Part shown: piece after piece, positions 34,604 through 43,711 of the stretch
How positions within the stretch are numbered: the stretch's first letter is position 1
Layout: each line of letters opens with the position of its first letter
DNA from: an uncultured Roseateles sp.
Lineage (GTDB): Bacteria > Pseudomonadota > Gammaproteobacteria > Burkholderiales > Burkholderiaceae
Length of the DNA stretch: 45,791 nucleotides
Direction of reading: 5' to 3'
NCBI GenBank assembly: GCA_946886855.1
Contig: CAMPJJ010000037.1
Span: forward strand, 1-45,791
Position numbers and translations under genes: made by a program
Notes under the pieces: generated by a model
The model's input: the letters and a program-made list of their open reading frames with translations, nothing else
Database searches by the model: none
Told to the model about the DNA's origin: nothing

Positions 34604-35011
34604 TCACGCGTCTGGCGTCTGCGTCAGAAGGTCCGCGAGATCTTGTGCGAGCCGCAAGAGATCGACCGGCTTGGTCCAGTACGCAACCGCCCCCCCGCGC
34701 ACCGCGTCCTGCACGTGTTCGGCAGCGGTATGTCCGCTGAGCACGGCGATCGGCACGCTGCCCATCATCGGCTGGAGCCGCAGTCGTCGCAGGACCTCGC
34801 TTCCCGGCATGTCGGGCAGGTTGAGATCGAGGAGGATGGCGTCCGGCCGCTCGCGCTCGTTGGCCAACAGTCCCGCCGCACCGGTTTCGGCAATAAGCAG
34901 CTCAAGGTCGGGGAACTGATCGGCCCAGCTTTGCATCAGGCGGATGTTGGTCTGGTTGTCCTCGATGTAAAGGACGCGGCCCCGGGGCCCGGGCGAACTG
35001 CTGAGATCCAT
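34604..35011 (-). CDS. Receiver-only response regulator
   Basis: 135 residues from ATG 35011 with GGGGAT just upstream. Receiver features: LYIEDNQTN acidic pair, acceptor Asp62 in AILLDLNLPDMPG, Ser in IAVLSGHT, Lys in YWTKPVD. This DNQTN type commonly pairs with hybrid kinases. Located 328 nt upstream of the RsbR-like gene on the same strand; a regulatory link is possible but unproven. Confidence 0.86.
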   Translation of the reverse strand: MDLSSSPGPRGRVLYIEDNQTNIRLMQSWADQFPDLELLIAETGAAGLLANERERPDAILLDLNLPDMPGSEVLRRLRLQPMMGSVPIAVLSGHTAAEHVQDAVRGGAVAYWTKPVDLLRLAQDLADLLTQTPDA

Positions 35012-35277
35012 ATCCCCAAGGTAGCAGATCCTTGGTCAGCGTTCATCACCCCACCTCGGCGTGGATCGCGACGGATTGCGCACTGAGGCAGCAGGTGTCG
35101 ATAGAACCAAGCAAGAATCAAGCAAGGACCAGTCAAGCATCAGGCAATCAGCCGTGGCGGCGCTGCCCGTGAACAGCGTGTGTCGGTCTTGCCTCGTTGT
35201 TGCTGCGGAGCCAGGTCACGCCCTGCCGACGGCCGTGCGAGCCCAATCACGAAGAGCACTGCAGGCCAGTTCCGCGG

Positions 35278-35502
35278 TCACTTCAGGCGCTTGAAGCGAA
35301 CCGAGTCGACAAAGCGCTCGCCGGACTCACGCTCGGCATGTTGAGCGGTGATTTCCACGAGACCTTGCTCGGCGAGTTCGTCCAGACGCTCGAGTTCGCG
35401 AGAAAAGCGCTCCAAGGTCTCCACCACGTCCTGGTGGGTGCTGAAGGCAAACGTCTGTTCGCTGCCGACCTCGGCCATCTTGTACAGGTGATCGATGAGC
35501 AT
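35278..35502 (-). CDS. Small hypothetical protein, 74 residues
   Basis: ATG 35502 (MLIDHLYKMAEV) has GGAG 6 nt upstream; a GTG at 35514 in the same frame is less likely. Charged helical product with HQDVVETLERFSRELERLDELAEQGL, which looks like a two-helix or antitoxin-like protein. No family recognised. It follows the possible small membrane protein and the catalase gene on the same strand and could be the last gene of that operon. Confidence 0.6.
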   Translation of the reverse strand: MLIDHLYKMAEVGSEQTFAFSTHQDVVETLERFSRELERLDELAEQGLVEITAQHAERESGERFVDSVRFKRLK

Positions 35503-35563
35503 CGTTGGCTCCACGTGAAATTGACGAACGGCGATATCAGGTACGGGCGAGGCTGGACGAGCC

Positions 35564-35758
35564 TCACACGATCGACGGCGGTGCCTGCTCCGGCGGCAGA
35601 TATCCGCTCTTGCGCGTGGGAGGCCTCGCTGTCCACGATGCGTGTCGAGGCTCGACTCGACACCAGACCGCCAACACGATTACGAACAGGCAAACAGAGC
35701 ACACGACAAAGGGAGACCAGACGCGGCGAGTGTGTGATCGGCGTCGGCAGCGAGTCAT
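35564..35758 (-). CDS. Possible 64-residue single-pass membrane protein
   Basis: ATG 35758 lies in an ATGA overlap with the catalase-family stop, suggesting coupled translation. A basic N-terminus (MTRCRRRSHTRRV) is followed by one hydrophobic helix (VVCSVCLFVIVLAVW) and a short polar tail, the layout of a positive-inside single-pass protein. No family known to me. The Arg-rich start may instead reflect antisense composition. Confidence 0.42.
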   Translation of the reverse strand: MTRCRRRSHTRRVWSPFVVCSVCLFVIVLAVWCRVEPRHASWTARPPTRKSGYLPPEQAPPSIV

Positions 35759-36858
35759 TTCGGCAAGCCGATGAAAGTGGTGGGCTCCCCGATCGGGCGG
35801 CCATTGCGCGCTGCCCGGAACTCCGCCGATCGCTCGTAAACAAGCTTGCGCGCGCGCATCACCCCGCCAAGCGGCCGGTGCGCCTGCAGCCCGTGCCAGG
35901 GGCTGAACAGCTTGTCGTCATCCACGGCCGTGGCACGAGCCGCCGTCCACGCCGGCTGCGCCTGCACCGTGATCGTGGCGACGGTCACGTACGGGCTGTC
36001 CTCCTCTGGCCAGTGCGCCGACGCGTCCTCGATCGGCATGGCTTGCTGATCCCGGCACAGTTGGGCCCTGACCGCCCACTGGCCGCCGTTTTCCGCAAAG
36101 AAGTCCACCACCGCCTCCCGCAAGCCATCCGGCTTGTCCTTGAGGTCCACCTTGGCACCGGTGAGCGCGGTCAGCCCGCTGGAGATGGGCACGACCGACA
36201 GCTTGGCGATGTAGTCTCCGAATCGCAAGGGAGCCTGGCTGAAATAGCTTTCGCCCAGCACGTGCGTCTGGGCATGCCCGCCCAGCGACACCAGCGTGCC
36301 GCTCTTGCCGCCGAACGCCTCGACCACTTTTTCGACAGCTTGCAGCGTGGCTGACAGCGCGATCTTCGCGCCCTCGCCCTTGTCGGTAGTCTTGGCCAGC
36401 AGCTTGAGGTTTTGCAGGAACTTCTTCGGCGTGGCGACGGTGAACGCCGGTCCGTTGGCCAGCACGAGGTCCTGTGTCGTGCCCTGGCCGGATAGCTGCG
36501 GACCGTCCACGCCCAGCACCTTGACGGCCAACCCGCGCGGTACCGACACCTTGTCGTCGAGGATGTCCCCCGGGTTGGTCGAAAACCGCATCAGCACCGG
36601 ATGCGTCCCGGTGCCCGCGAACAGCCCCTGCGCGAACTCCGGCGCCAGACCCGGCTCGATCGTCATCTCGCCCACCAGGTAGCCGTGACTCTTGGCGTGG
36701 ACGCTGCGCGTGGCGTGCCCGCTGTTGTCGAACGTGGTCTGGCGGATCTTGCCCATCGTCTCGTTGAGCTCGGCGATGGTGTCGGCCTCATCATCGGGAA
36801 CGGTCTCGACATCCGGACTGAACGGGACGGGCGGCTTCAGGTGTTGGCTCAAGGTCAT
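35755..36858 (-). CDS. Catalase-family heme protein (small-subunit SrpA-like clade)
   Basis: 367 residues. Catalase fold segments: SVHAKSHGYLVGEMTIEPGL (distal His region), LMRFSTNPGD and VPRGLAVKVLGV; then YFSQAPLRFGDYIAKL. Shorter than classical catalases (about 480 or more), matching the catalase-related peroxidase group; lacks the long C-terminal helices. No signal peptide visible. Reaction probably peroxide-dependent, substrate uncertain. Two 14-nt repeat arrays lie between its start and the molybdenum-enzyme operon. It may form an operon with the two small genes downstream. Confidence 0.87.
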   Translation of the reverse strand: MTLSQHLKPPVPFSPDVETVPDDEADTIAELNETMGKIRQTTFDNSGHATRSVHAKSHGYLVGEMTIEPGLAPEFAQGLFAGTGTHPVLMRFSTNPGDILDDKVSVPRGLAVKVLGVDGPQLSGQGTTQDLVLANGPAFTVATPKKFLQNLKLLAKTTDKGEGAKIALSATLQAVEKVVEAFGGKSGTLVSLGGHAQTHVLGESYFSQAPLRFGDYIAKLSVVPISSGLTALTGAKVDLKDKPDGLREAVVDFFAENGGQWAVRAQLCRDQQAMPIEDASAHWPEEDSPYVTVATITVQAQPAWTAARATAVDDDKLFSPWHGLQAHRPLGGVMRARKLVYERSAEFRAARNGRPIGEPTTFIGLPK

Positions 36859-36909
36859 GCTCCTGGTTCGAGGTGCGAGGCCTCGGTCTGAAGGCCTCGG
36901 TGTGATGGG

Positions 36910-36949
36910 GGCGGTCTGATGGTGGCGGTCTGATGGTGGCGGTCTGATG
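36910..36949 (+). repeat. 14-nt tandem repeat upstream of catalase gene
   Basis: Nearly three copies of GGCGGTCTGATGGT, upstream of the catalase start (36858). Confidence 0.9.
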
Positions 36950-37006
36950 CCGGCTGTGATCGGCGAGCTGTGATTGCCGAGCTGTCATCGCCCAGGCCTG
37001 ATGCCG

Positions 37007-37089
37007 GAGGTCTGATGGCCGAGGTCTGATGGCTGAGGTCTGATGGCTGAGGTCTGATGGCGGAGGGCTGAGGTCTGATGGCCGAGGTC
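37007..37089 (+). repeat. Second 14-nt array sharing the GGTCTGATGG core
   Basis: Units of GAGGTCTGATGGCC/TG: four in a row (37007-37062), a 7-nt partial, a fifth unit, then a broken one. It ends just before the large-subunit stop codon. Confidence 0.9.
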
Positions 37090-37094
37090 GGGCA

Positions 37095-39356
37095 TCAAAG
37101 AAGCTTGTCGATCGTCACGGGCAGCGAGCGCACCCGCTTGCCCGTCGCATGGAAGATCGCGTTGGCCACCGCCGCGGCCGTGCCGACGATGCCGATCTCG
37201 CCCAGGCCTTTCACGCCCAGCGGCGTCACCTCCGGATCGGGCTCGTCGACGAAGATCACCTCGATTGAATCGATGTCCGCGTTCACCGGCACGTGGTATT
37301 CGGCAAAGCTGTGATTCATGAAGCGGCCGAAGCGGTGATCGGTCAGCGTCTCCTCGTGCAAGGCCATGCCGAGGCCCATCACCACGCCGCCCAGGATCTG
37401 ACTGCGGGCCGTCTTGGGATTGATGATGCGCCCGGCCGCGACCGCACAAACCACCCGGCTGACGCGCACGACGCCCAGTTCCTCGTCGACACGGACCTCC
37501 GCAAAAACGGCGCTGTGCGTATTGCGCGACTTGCGCATCGTGCTGATCAGGTCCATCGGACCGGGCTTGGCGGTCTCCTCGACCTCCAGCCGATCCTTGC
37601 CGGTCGCGGCAAGCGCGTCGGTCAGGCTGATCTGCCTGGCGGCATCGGCCTTGAGCCGGATGACGCCATCGCGGAACTCGACCTCATCGAACGCGGCGCC
37701 GTGGAGCGCGCCGCCGTCGATCTTCGCCGCGGCCTTGAGCAGCTGCTTGGCCATCGATTCGCAGGCCAGCTGCACCGCGGCGCCGGTGGACGCGGCGCCC
37801 CAGGAGCCCCCTTCCACGGGCGCCGCCGACAGCGCGCTGTCGCCCAGTGTCGCCCTGATCTTGGACACCGGGACGCCGAGCGTCTGCGCGGCCACCTGGG
37901 TCATGACGGTATAGGTGCCCGTGCCGATGTCCGCGCCGGCGTTGGCCACCTGCAGCGTGCCGTCAGCCAGCAGCGTCACGGTGGCCGCCGTCTTCATGAA
38001 CATCGCATCCCACATGCCGGTGGCCATGCCCCAGCCGACCAGTTCGTGACCGTCCTTCGTGGCGCGGGTGGCGAGGGGCCTGTCCTTCCAGCCGATGGCG
38101 TCCGAGCCGCGGTTGTAGGCCTCCCGCAACGCCTTGGAGGTGTACGGCGTGTCGTTCATCGCGTTCTTCTCGGCGTAGTTCAGACGCCGGAATTCCAGCG
38201 GATCGAGGCCGGCCTCGAAGGCCATCTCGTCCATCGCGATCTCGAACAGGGTCATGCCGGTGGCCGCACCGGGGGCGCGCATGTCGCCCGGCGTGTAGGT
38301 ATCGAGTTCAGCCAGCGTGTACTCCGCGCTGGCGTTGTCGCACGCGTAGGCCATCAGCCCCCAGTTGCAGACGACCTCCATGTAGTGCTCGAAGCGCGAG
38401 GTCGGCGTGGTCGCGTCGTTGATGATCGCCTGCAGGCGACCGTCGTGATCCGTCGCCAGGGCCACGGTCTGCACCGCCTCCGGGCGATGGACGTGACTGA
38501 ACATCTGCTGGCGGGTCAGCACCACGCGGACCGAGCGCTCGAGCTTCTTGGCCGCGAGCGTGGCCAGGAACACCTGGTACTGCGGCCGCAGCCCCGATCC
38601 GAACCCGCCCCCGACATACGGATTGAGCACGCGGACGTCCTTCTTTGAGAAGCCAAAGACCGACGCGAGGTAGCCCTGCACGTTCTGCGCGCCCTGGGTC
38701 TTGTCGTGCACGGTGATCTTGCCGTCCCCGTCCCAGAACACGGTGGTGGCATGCATCTCCATCGGGTTGTGGTGGTGGGTGCCCAGGTGGTACTCGGCCC
38801 GATGCTTGAGCGCGGCCTGCTCGTAGGCGACGGGCGCATCGCCGCGCGACTTGGGCGCCTCGAAGGTGCTGCGCTTTTTCTTCGGCTCGAACTTGTCCTT
38901 CATCGCCACGCGCAGGTCCGTGTTGTGCGGCTGGGCTTCGCAGTCGATGCGCACCAGGGCCGCGGCGTCGCGCGCCGCTTCGAGCGACTCGGCCACCACC
39001 AGCGCGAGCGGCTGCGCGCTGAACATGATCTTGTCGTCGTACAGCGCGCGAAACGGCGAGCCGGGAACGGCGACCATGTCCGTGTAGCTGTGATCCAGCC
39101 ACGGCAGATGGGGCCGGTTCTCGTGCGTGATGACGTCCACGACGCCGGCAAGCGCGCGGGCGGCCCCATCGTCGATTGCGCATACCCGCCCCTTGGCGAT
39201 GGGACTGGAGACAACCCAGCCGTACAGCAGGCCGGGCGTCGTGTATTCGGCGGCGTAGCGCGCGGCGCCGCTCACCTTGGCGTGGCCGTCGACCCGGCTG
39301 AGCGGATCGCCGATGTGGCCCCGCATGGCGTCGGCTGGGAAGCTGTCGGTGGTCAT
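37095..39356 (-). CDS. Molybdenum hydroxylase large subunit (xanthine dehydrogenase/PaoC family)
   Basis: 753 residues; binds molybdopterin and hydroxylates aldehydes or N-heterocycles. Begins near RVDGHAKVSGAARYAAE, as in PaoC-like subunits. Contains QPLALVVAES, GGGFGSGLRPQY, GAATGMTLFEIAMDE and the C-terminal catalytic Glu in GLGEIGIVGTAAA. Last gene of the three-subunit operon; its start is 10 nt from the FAD subunit stop. The true substrate cannot be read from sequence. Confidence 0.88.
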   Translation of the reverse strand: MTTDSFPADAMRGHIGDPLSRVDGHAKVSGAARYAAEYTTPGLLYGWVVSSPIAKGRVCAIDDGAARALAGVVDVITHENRPHLPWLDHSYTDMVAVPGSPFRALYDDKIMFSAQPLALVVAESLEAARDAAALVRIDCEAQPHNTDLRVAMKDKFEPKKKRSTFEAPKSRGDAPVAYEQAALKHRAEYHLGTHHHNPMEMHATTVFWDGDGKITVHDKTQGAQNVQGYLASVFGFSKKDVRVLNPYVGGGFGSGLRPQYQVFLATLAAKKLERSVRVVLTRQQMFSHVHRPEAVQTVALATDHDGRLQAIINDATTPTSRFEHYMEVVCNWGLMAYACDNASAEYTLAELDTYTPGDMRAPGAATGMTLFEIAMDEMAFEAGLDPLEFRRLNYAEKNAMNDTPYTSKALREAYNRGSDAIGWKDRPLATRATKDGHELVGWGMATGMWDAMFMKTAATVTLLADGTLQVANAGADIGTGTYTVMTQVAAQTLGVPVSKIRATLGDSALSAAPVEGGSWGAASTGAAVQLACESMAKQLLKAAAKIDGGALHGAAFDEVEFRDGVIRLKADAARQISLTDALAATGKDRLEVEETAKPGPMDLISTMRKSRNTHSAVFAEVRVDEELGVVRVSRVVCAVAAGRIINPKTARSQILGGVVMGLGMALHEETLTDHRFGRFMNHSFAEYHVPVNADIDSIEVIFVDEPDPEVTPLGVKGLGEIGIVGTAAAVANAIFHATGKRVRSLPVTIDKLL

Positions 39357-39365
39357 GGCGGCTCC

Positions 39366-40382
39366 TCAGCGAACGCGCTTGTCGGTCTGCGATTGCGGCG
39401 TGCCGTCGCCGGCCTGCTTCAAGGCCCTCACGATGGCTCGACGCGCGAGGTCGATCTTGAAGTCGTTGCCGCCCTGGCCGACCGCGCCCTTGAGCAGGGC
39501 CTCGGCGGCCGCGCGGAAGATGCCCTCGGAGGGGGCGGCGCCCCGCAGCAGGGCCTCCGCTTCAGCGCTGCGCCAGGGCTTGTGGGCCACACCGCCCAGC
39601 GCCACCCTGGCGTCGCCGATGCGCCCATCCTCGTCCAGCGTCATCCCGACGGCCACCGACACGAGCGCGAACGCATACGACAGCCGGTCGCGCAGCTTCA
39701 GGTAGGTGTAGTGATGCGCAAATCCTTCGGCCGGCAGGTCGATCGCAGTGACCAGCTCCCCGGGCGCCAGCGTGTTGTCGCGTTCGGGCGCATCGCCCGG
39801 CAGCCGGTGATAGTCGGCCAGCGGGATGGTTCTCGCTCCTGCGGGCCCGATCACCTGCACCTCGGCCTCGAGGGCCGCGAGCGCGACGCACAAGTCGGAG
39901 GGATGGGTGGCGATGCAGCGGTCGCTGGCCCCCAGGATGGCGTGGATGCGCGTGACGCCGCCAACCGCGCTGCAGCCGGAGCCCGGCTCACGCTTGTTGC
40001 AAGGCGTGGCCGTGTCGTAGAAATAGTAGCAGCGCGTGCGCTGATTGAGATTGCCGCCGTTGGTGGCGACATTGCGCAGCTGCGGGCTGGCGCCAGCCAG
40101 GATCGCCGAGGCGAGCAAGGGATAGCGCGATTGCACGCGCGCGTCGTACGCCGTATCGGCGTTGGTGGTGAGCGCGCCGAGCCGCAGACCACCGCCCTCG
40201 CGCTCTTCGATGCCCTTGAGCGCGAGACGATTGATGTCGACGATGTGCAGCGGTCGCTCCACGTTCTCCTTCATCAGATCCACGAGATTGGTGCCACCGG
40301 CCAGGAACCGCGCGCGCTCGGTCGCGCCGGCGCGCACGGCCTCGGCCACGTCCGTGGCGCGGGCGTAGTCGAAGCGGATCAT
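39366..40382 (-). CDS. Molybdenum hydroxylase FAD subunit (PaoB-like, with 4Fe-4S cysteines)
   Basis: 338 residues from ATG 40382, which forms an ATGA overlap with the iron-sulfur subunit stop. FAD-binding segments [12 protein letters not shown] and [23 protein letters not shown] and later cysteines in [12 protein letters not shown] form the additional 4Fe-4S site seen in PaoB-type subunits but not in ordinary xanthine dehydrogenase FAD subunits. Passes electrons between the Mo/2Fe-2S units and acceptor. Confidence 0.88.
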   Translation of the reverse strand: MIRFDYARATDVAEAVRAGATERARFLAGGTNLVDLMKENVERPLHIVDINRLALKGIEEREGGGLRLGALTTNADTAYDARVQSRYPLLASAILAGASPQLRNVATNGGNLNQRTRCYYFYDTATPCNKREPGSGCSAVGGVTRIHAILGASDRCIATHPSDLCVALAALEAEVQVIGPAGARTIPLADYHRLPGDAPERDNTLAPGELVTAIDLPAEGFAHHYTYLKLRDRLSYAFALVSVAVGMTLDEDGRIGDARVALGGVAHKPWRSAEAEALLRGAAPSEGIFRAAAEALLKGAVGQGGNDFKIDLARRAIVRALKQAGDGTPQSQTDKRVR

Positions 40383-40954
40383 GGCGCGGCCTTCGGTGTC
40401 TGCGTCTGACTTTGCGGCTGCAGCTGCGTCTGCGTCCGCAGCCCCATCACATCCACGATGGCGTCGGTGATGTTGCTGTAGGCGCCGCACCGGCACAGAT
40501 TGCCGCTCATGAGCTCACGCACGTCGTCGCGACACTGCGCCCTGCCCTCGTCGATCAGGGCACGCGCCGAGCAGATCTGCCCGGGCGTACAGTAGCCGCA
40601 CTGGAAGGCGTCATGGTCGATGAAGGCCTGCTGCAGGGGATCCAGCGTGCCGTCCGCCGCCGCCAGGCCCTCGATGGTGGTGATCCTCGCGCCGTCCGCG
40701 ACGACTGCCAGCATCAGGCAGCTGTTCACCCGCTTGCCTTCCAGCAGCACGGTGCAGGCGCCGCATTGCCCGTGATCGCACCCCTTCTTGACGCCCGTCA
40801 GGTCGGCGTGTTCGCGCAGCAGATCCAGCAGCGTGACCCAGGGATCGATCTCGATGTCGAACGGCCGGCCATTGAGCTCGAGATGGATCGGGAGGCGTGC
40901 GCCCGCGGGCGCCGGTGGTGCCTGGCTGACCGTGGGGTCGGCTTGGGTGTGCAT
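40379..40954 (-). CDS. Molybdenum hydroxylase 2Fe-2S subunit (PaoA-like)
   Basis: 191 residues from ATG 40954 with GGAG upstream. Two 2Fe-2S sites: C-x4-C-x2-C in [15 protein letters not shown] with a further Cys (NSCLML), and the helical-domain cysteines in [10 protein letters not shown] and [11 protein letters not shown]. Unlike E. coli PaoA, no twin-arginine signal is visible, so the complex is probably cytoplasmic. The C-terminus has a Gln/Thr repeat tail. First gene of the operon. Confidence 0.9.
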   Translation of the reverse strand: MHTQADPTVSQAPPAPAGARLPIHLELNGRPFDIEIDPWVTLLDLLREHADLTGVKKGCDHGQCGACTVLLEGKRVNSCLMLAVVADGARITTIEGLAAADGTLDPLQQAFIDHDAFQCGYCTPGQICSARALIDEGRAQCRDDVRELMSGNLCRCGAYSNITDAIVDVMGLRTQTQLQPQSQTQTPKAAP

Positions 40955-40990
40955 AGGGGTTCTCCGGGTGAGGTCGGTGCCAACTGAGAT

Positions 40991-41046
40991 TCGGCATGTC
41001 CACATTTCGGCATGTCCGCATCTCGGCATGTCGGCATGTCGGCATC
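40991..41046 (+). repeat. 8-nt tandem array between divergent molybdo-enzyme genes
   Basis: Seven units of consensus TCGGCATG (variants TCCACATT, TCCGCATC, TCGGCATC) in the 217-nt region between the 2Fe-2S subunit start (40954) and the YdeP-like start (41172). Confidence 0.92.
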
Positions 41047-41171
41047 TCGGCTTATTGGCTCGGACCTGTCGGCATGCAGGCAAGGCCGGCTCCCGCCATC
41101 GGCGGCGCCCAGCCCGCCTCCCCATCGCAGTTGCCAAGCGCGGTGGGCATGCGCCCTGCCAAGCCGGCGGC

Positions 41172-43514
41172 ATGCAAGACCACACCACCTCAGTCGCCGA
41201 GCCCACCGACATCGACGAGCCGCCGCCCAGCAGCGGCGGATGGGGCTCGCTGCGCGCCGTGGCAACGATCCTGGCGCGTGAGGGAGTGCCCGTGACCGGC
41301 GCCGCGGCGCTGCTCAAGCAAAACAAGACCGCGGGCTTCATGTGCGTCAGTTGCGCCTGGGCCAAGCCGAGGTCGCCTCACGCGGCCGAGTTCTGCGAGA
41401 ACGGGGCCAAGGCCACGGCATGGGAGATGACCAGCAAACGCCGCACGCCCGCGTTCTTCGCCGAGCACACCCTGACCGAGCTTCGAAGCTGGTCGGACCA
41501 CGAGCTGGAGGTGGGCGGACGGCTCACCGCGCCGCTGCGATACGACGCCGCGTCGGACCGCTACGTCCCGGTGGGATGGGACGAAGCGCTCACAGAGATC
41601 GGCACCGAGCTCAAGCAGCTCGCGCCAGAGTCAGCCGTGTTCTATGCCTCGGGCCGGGCCTCGCTCGAAGCGTCCTACCTGTACCAGCTGTTCGCGCGGG
41701 TGTATGGCCACAACAACCTGCCCGACAGCTCGAACATGTGCCATGAAAGCACGTCGGTCGGCCTGCCAAAGACCATCGGCTCGCCCGTTGGAACGGTCTA
41801 CCTCGAGGACTTCGCGCAGACGCAGGCGATCTTCTTCTTCGGCCAGAACGTCGGCGTGAACAGTCCGCGGATGCTTCACGACCTGCAGGAGGCGCGCCGG
41901 CGCGACGTGCCCATCGTCACCTTCAATCCGCTGCGCGAAAGCGGCCTGGTCGCCTTCGACAACCCGCAGTCGCCTCGCGACATGCTGCTGCCCGGTCACA
42001 CGCAGATCAGCACGCAGTACCTCCAGTTGCGCCCAGGGGGCGATCTGGCGGCGCTCAGCGGCCTGTGCAAGGCGCTGATCGAGTCGGACGACGAAGCCGT
42101 CGCCGACGGACGGCCACGCGTGCTCGACGCCGATTTCATCGTCCAGCACACGCACAAGTTCGAGGACTTTGCCGCCAGCATGCGGGCGACCACCTGGGAC
42201 GACATCGTGCGCGAATCTGGCCTCGCCCGGGCCGACCTGGAACAGGCCGCCCGCACCTATGCCAACGCCAACGCCGTGATCCCGGTCTACGGCATGGGCC
42301 TGACGCAGCATCGCGAGGGCGTGCTCAACGTGCAGATGGTGTCCAACCTGTTGCTGCTGCGCGGCAACATCGGCAAGCCCGGCGCTGGAATCTGCCCGGT
42401 GCGCGGACACTCCAACGTGCAGGGCCAACGCACCGTCGGCATCACCGAGAAGCCCGAGCTCGCACCGATGGACAAGCTGCGTGAGGTCTATCGTTTCGAG
42501 CCGCCGATGAAGCGGGGGCTCAACACGGTCCAGACCTGCGAAGGCGTCCTCGACGGCTCGGTGCGCGCCTTCATCGGTCTTGGCGGGAACTTCCTGCGCG
42601 CAGTGCCCGACAATCCGCGCATCGAAGCCGCGTGGCGTGGCCTGCGGCTGAGCGTACAGGTGGCAACCAAGCTCAACCGCAGCCACCTGTTTTACGGGGA
42701 CGTGGCGTATCTGCTCCCTTGCCTGGGGCGCAGCGAGATCGACCATCAGGCAAGCGGCCCACAGAAGGTGTCGGTGGAAGACTCGACGGGACACATGCAT
42801 GCCTCCACCGGCGTGGTCGAGCCGGCGGCGGCAACGCTCAAGTCCGAGATCGCCATCGTCGCGGGTCTCGCCAAGGCGACGCTCGCGCCGAGCGACTTCT
42901 TGAAGTGGGGCGAGTGGACCGGCGACTACGCACTCATCCGTGACGAGATCGCCCGCGTGCTTCCCGAGATCTTTCACGACTTCAACGCCCGATTCGAGCA
43001 GCCGGGAGGATTTCCTCGCCCGATCCCCGCTCGCGCGCGAGTCTGGAAAACCGACACGAAAAAGGCGACGTTCATGGTGCCGACATCGCTTGTCGCCGAT
43101 CCTGACGCCCCCAGCAGCATCGACGGGGACGATCCGACCGTGTTGCGGCTGATGACCATGCGCAGCGACGACCAGTTCAACACCACGGTCTACAGCCTGG
43201 ATGATCGCTTTCGCCGTGTGTCGGGCTCGCGCGCCGTGTTGCTGATGCACCCTGACGACATCGCGCGGCTGGGATACGTGGTGGGCGCGGTCGTGACCGC
43301 CACTACCGCGCTCGACGATGGCCAGACGCGCACGGTCCACGGGCTGACGCTGAAGGCGTACTCGATCCCGAAGGGGGCGATCGCCGGCTACTTTCCGGAG
43401 CTCAATGCGCTCATTCCGCTTCAGCACCACGCCAAGGAAAGCATGGTGCCCGCGGCCAAGTCCATTCCTGTTCGCCTGAGCGCTGCGAAAAGCCCCCGCG
43501 TGGTCAGTGACTGA
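41172..43514 (+). CDS. FdhF/YdeP-family molybdopterin oxidoreductase
   Basis: 780 residues, close to the E. coli YdeP length. ATG 41172 (MQDHTTSVAEP) is chosen by family length; no strong ribosome site is visible. N-terminal Cys motif GFMCVSCAW with the later FCENGAK fits a 4Fe-4S site. The molybdopterin core has SSNMCHESTSVGL, NSPRMLHDLQEARRRDVPIV, GRASLEASYLYQL and FIGLGGNF; the C-terminal beta domain has LMTMRSDDQFNTTVYS. Family members are poorly characterised; E. coli YdeP affects acid tolerance. Divergent from the molybdenum hydroxylase operon, sharing its 5' region. Confidence 0.88.
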   Translation: MQDHTTSVAEPTDIDEPPPSSGGWGSLRAVATILAREGVPVTGAAALLKQNKTAGFMCVSCAWAKPRSPHAAEFCENGAKATAWEMTSKRRTPAFFAEHTLTELRSWSDHELEVGGRLTAPLRYDAASDRYVPVGWDEALTEIGTELKQLAPESAVFYASGRASLEASYLYQLFARVYGHNNLPDSSNMCHESTSVGLPKTIGSPVGTVYLEDFAQTQAIFFFGQNVGVNSPRMLHDLQEARRRDVPIVTFNPLRESGLVAFDNPQSPRDMLLPGHTQISTQYLQLRPGGDLAALSGLCKALIESDDEAVADGRPRVLDADFIVQHTHKFEDFAASMRATTWDDIVRESGLARADLEQAARTYANANAVIPVYGMGLTQHREGVLNVQMVSNLLLLRGNIGKPGAGICPVRGHSNVQGQRTVGITEKPELAPMDKLREVYRFEPPMKRGLNTVQTCEGVLDGSVRAFIGLGGNFLRAVPDNPRIEAAWRGLRLSVQVATKLNRSHLFYGDVAYLLPCLGRSEIDHQASGPQKVSVEDSTGHMHASTGVVEPAAATLKSEIAIVAGLAKATLAPSDFLKWGEWTGDYALIRDEIARVLPEIFHDFNARFEQPGGFPRPIPARARVWKTDTKKATFMVPTSLVADPDAPSSIDGDDPTVLRLMTMRSDDQFNTTVYSLDDRFRRVSGSRAVLLMHPDDIARLGYVVGAVVTATTALDDGQTRTVHGLTLKAYSIPKGAIAGYFPELNALIPLQHHAKESMVPAAKSIPVRLSAAKSPRVVSD

Positions 43515-43568
43515 AGGCGCTGGGCGCGAGGCGCGAGAGCCGGGATGTTAGACAAAGCCGAGTGGCCC

Positions 43569-43624
43569 GAGACACGAGACACGAGACACGAGACACGAGA
43601 CAGGAGACAGGGGACAGGAGACAG
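43569..43624 (+). repeat. 7-nt tandem array, eight units
   Basis: GAGACAC four times, then GAGACAG variants (one GGGACAG). Lies between two convergent genes. Confidence 0.93.
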
Positions 43625-43711
43625 AAGGCGCGAGCCTGGGACGAGATACGCTGACGCGAGAGGCGGAGACCGCGAGCGACGCCCGCAAGCTACGGATCAT
43701 TCAGTGCGGTG

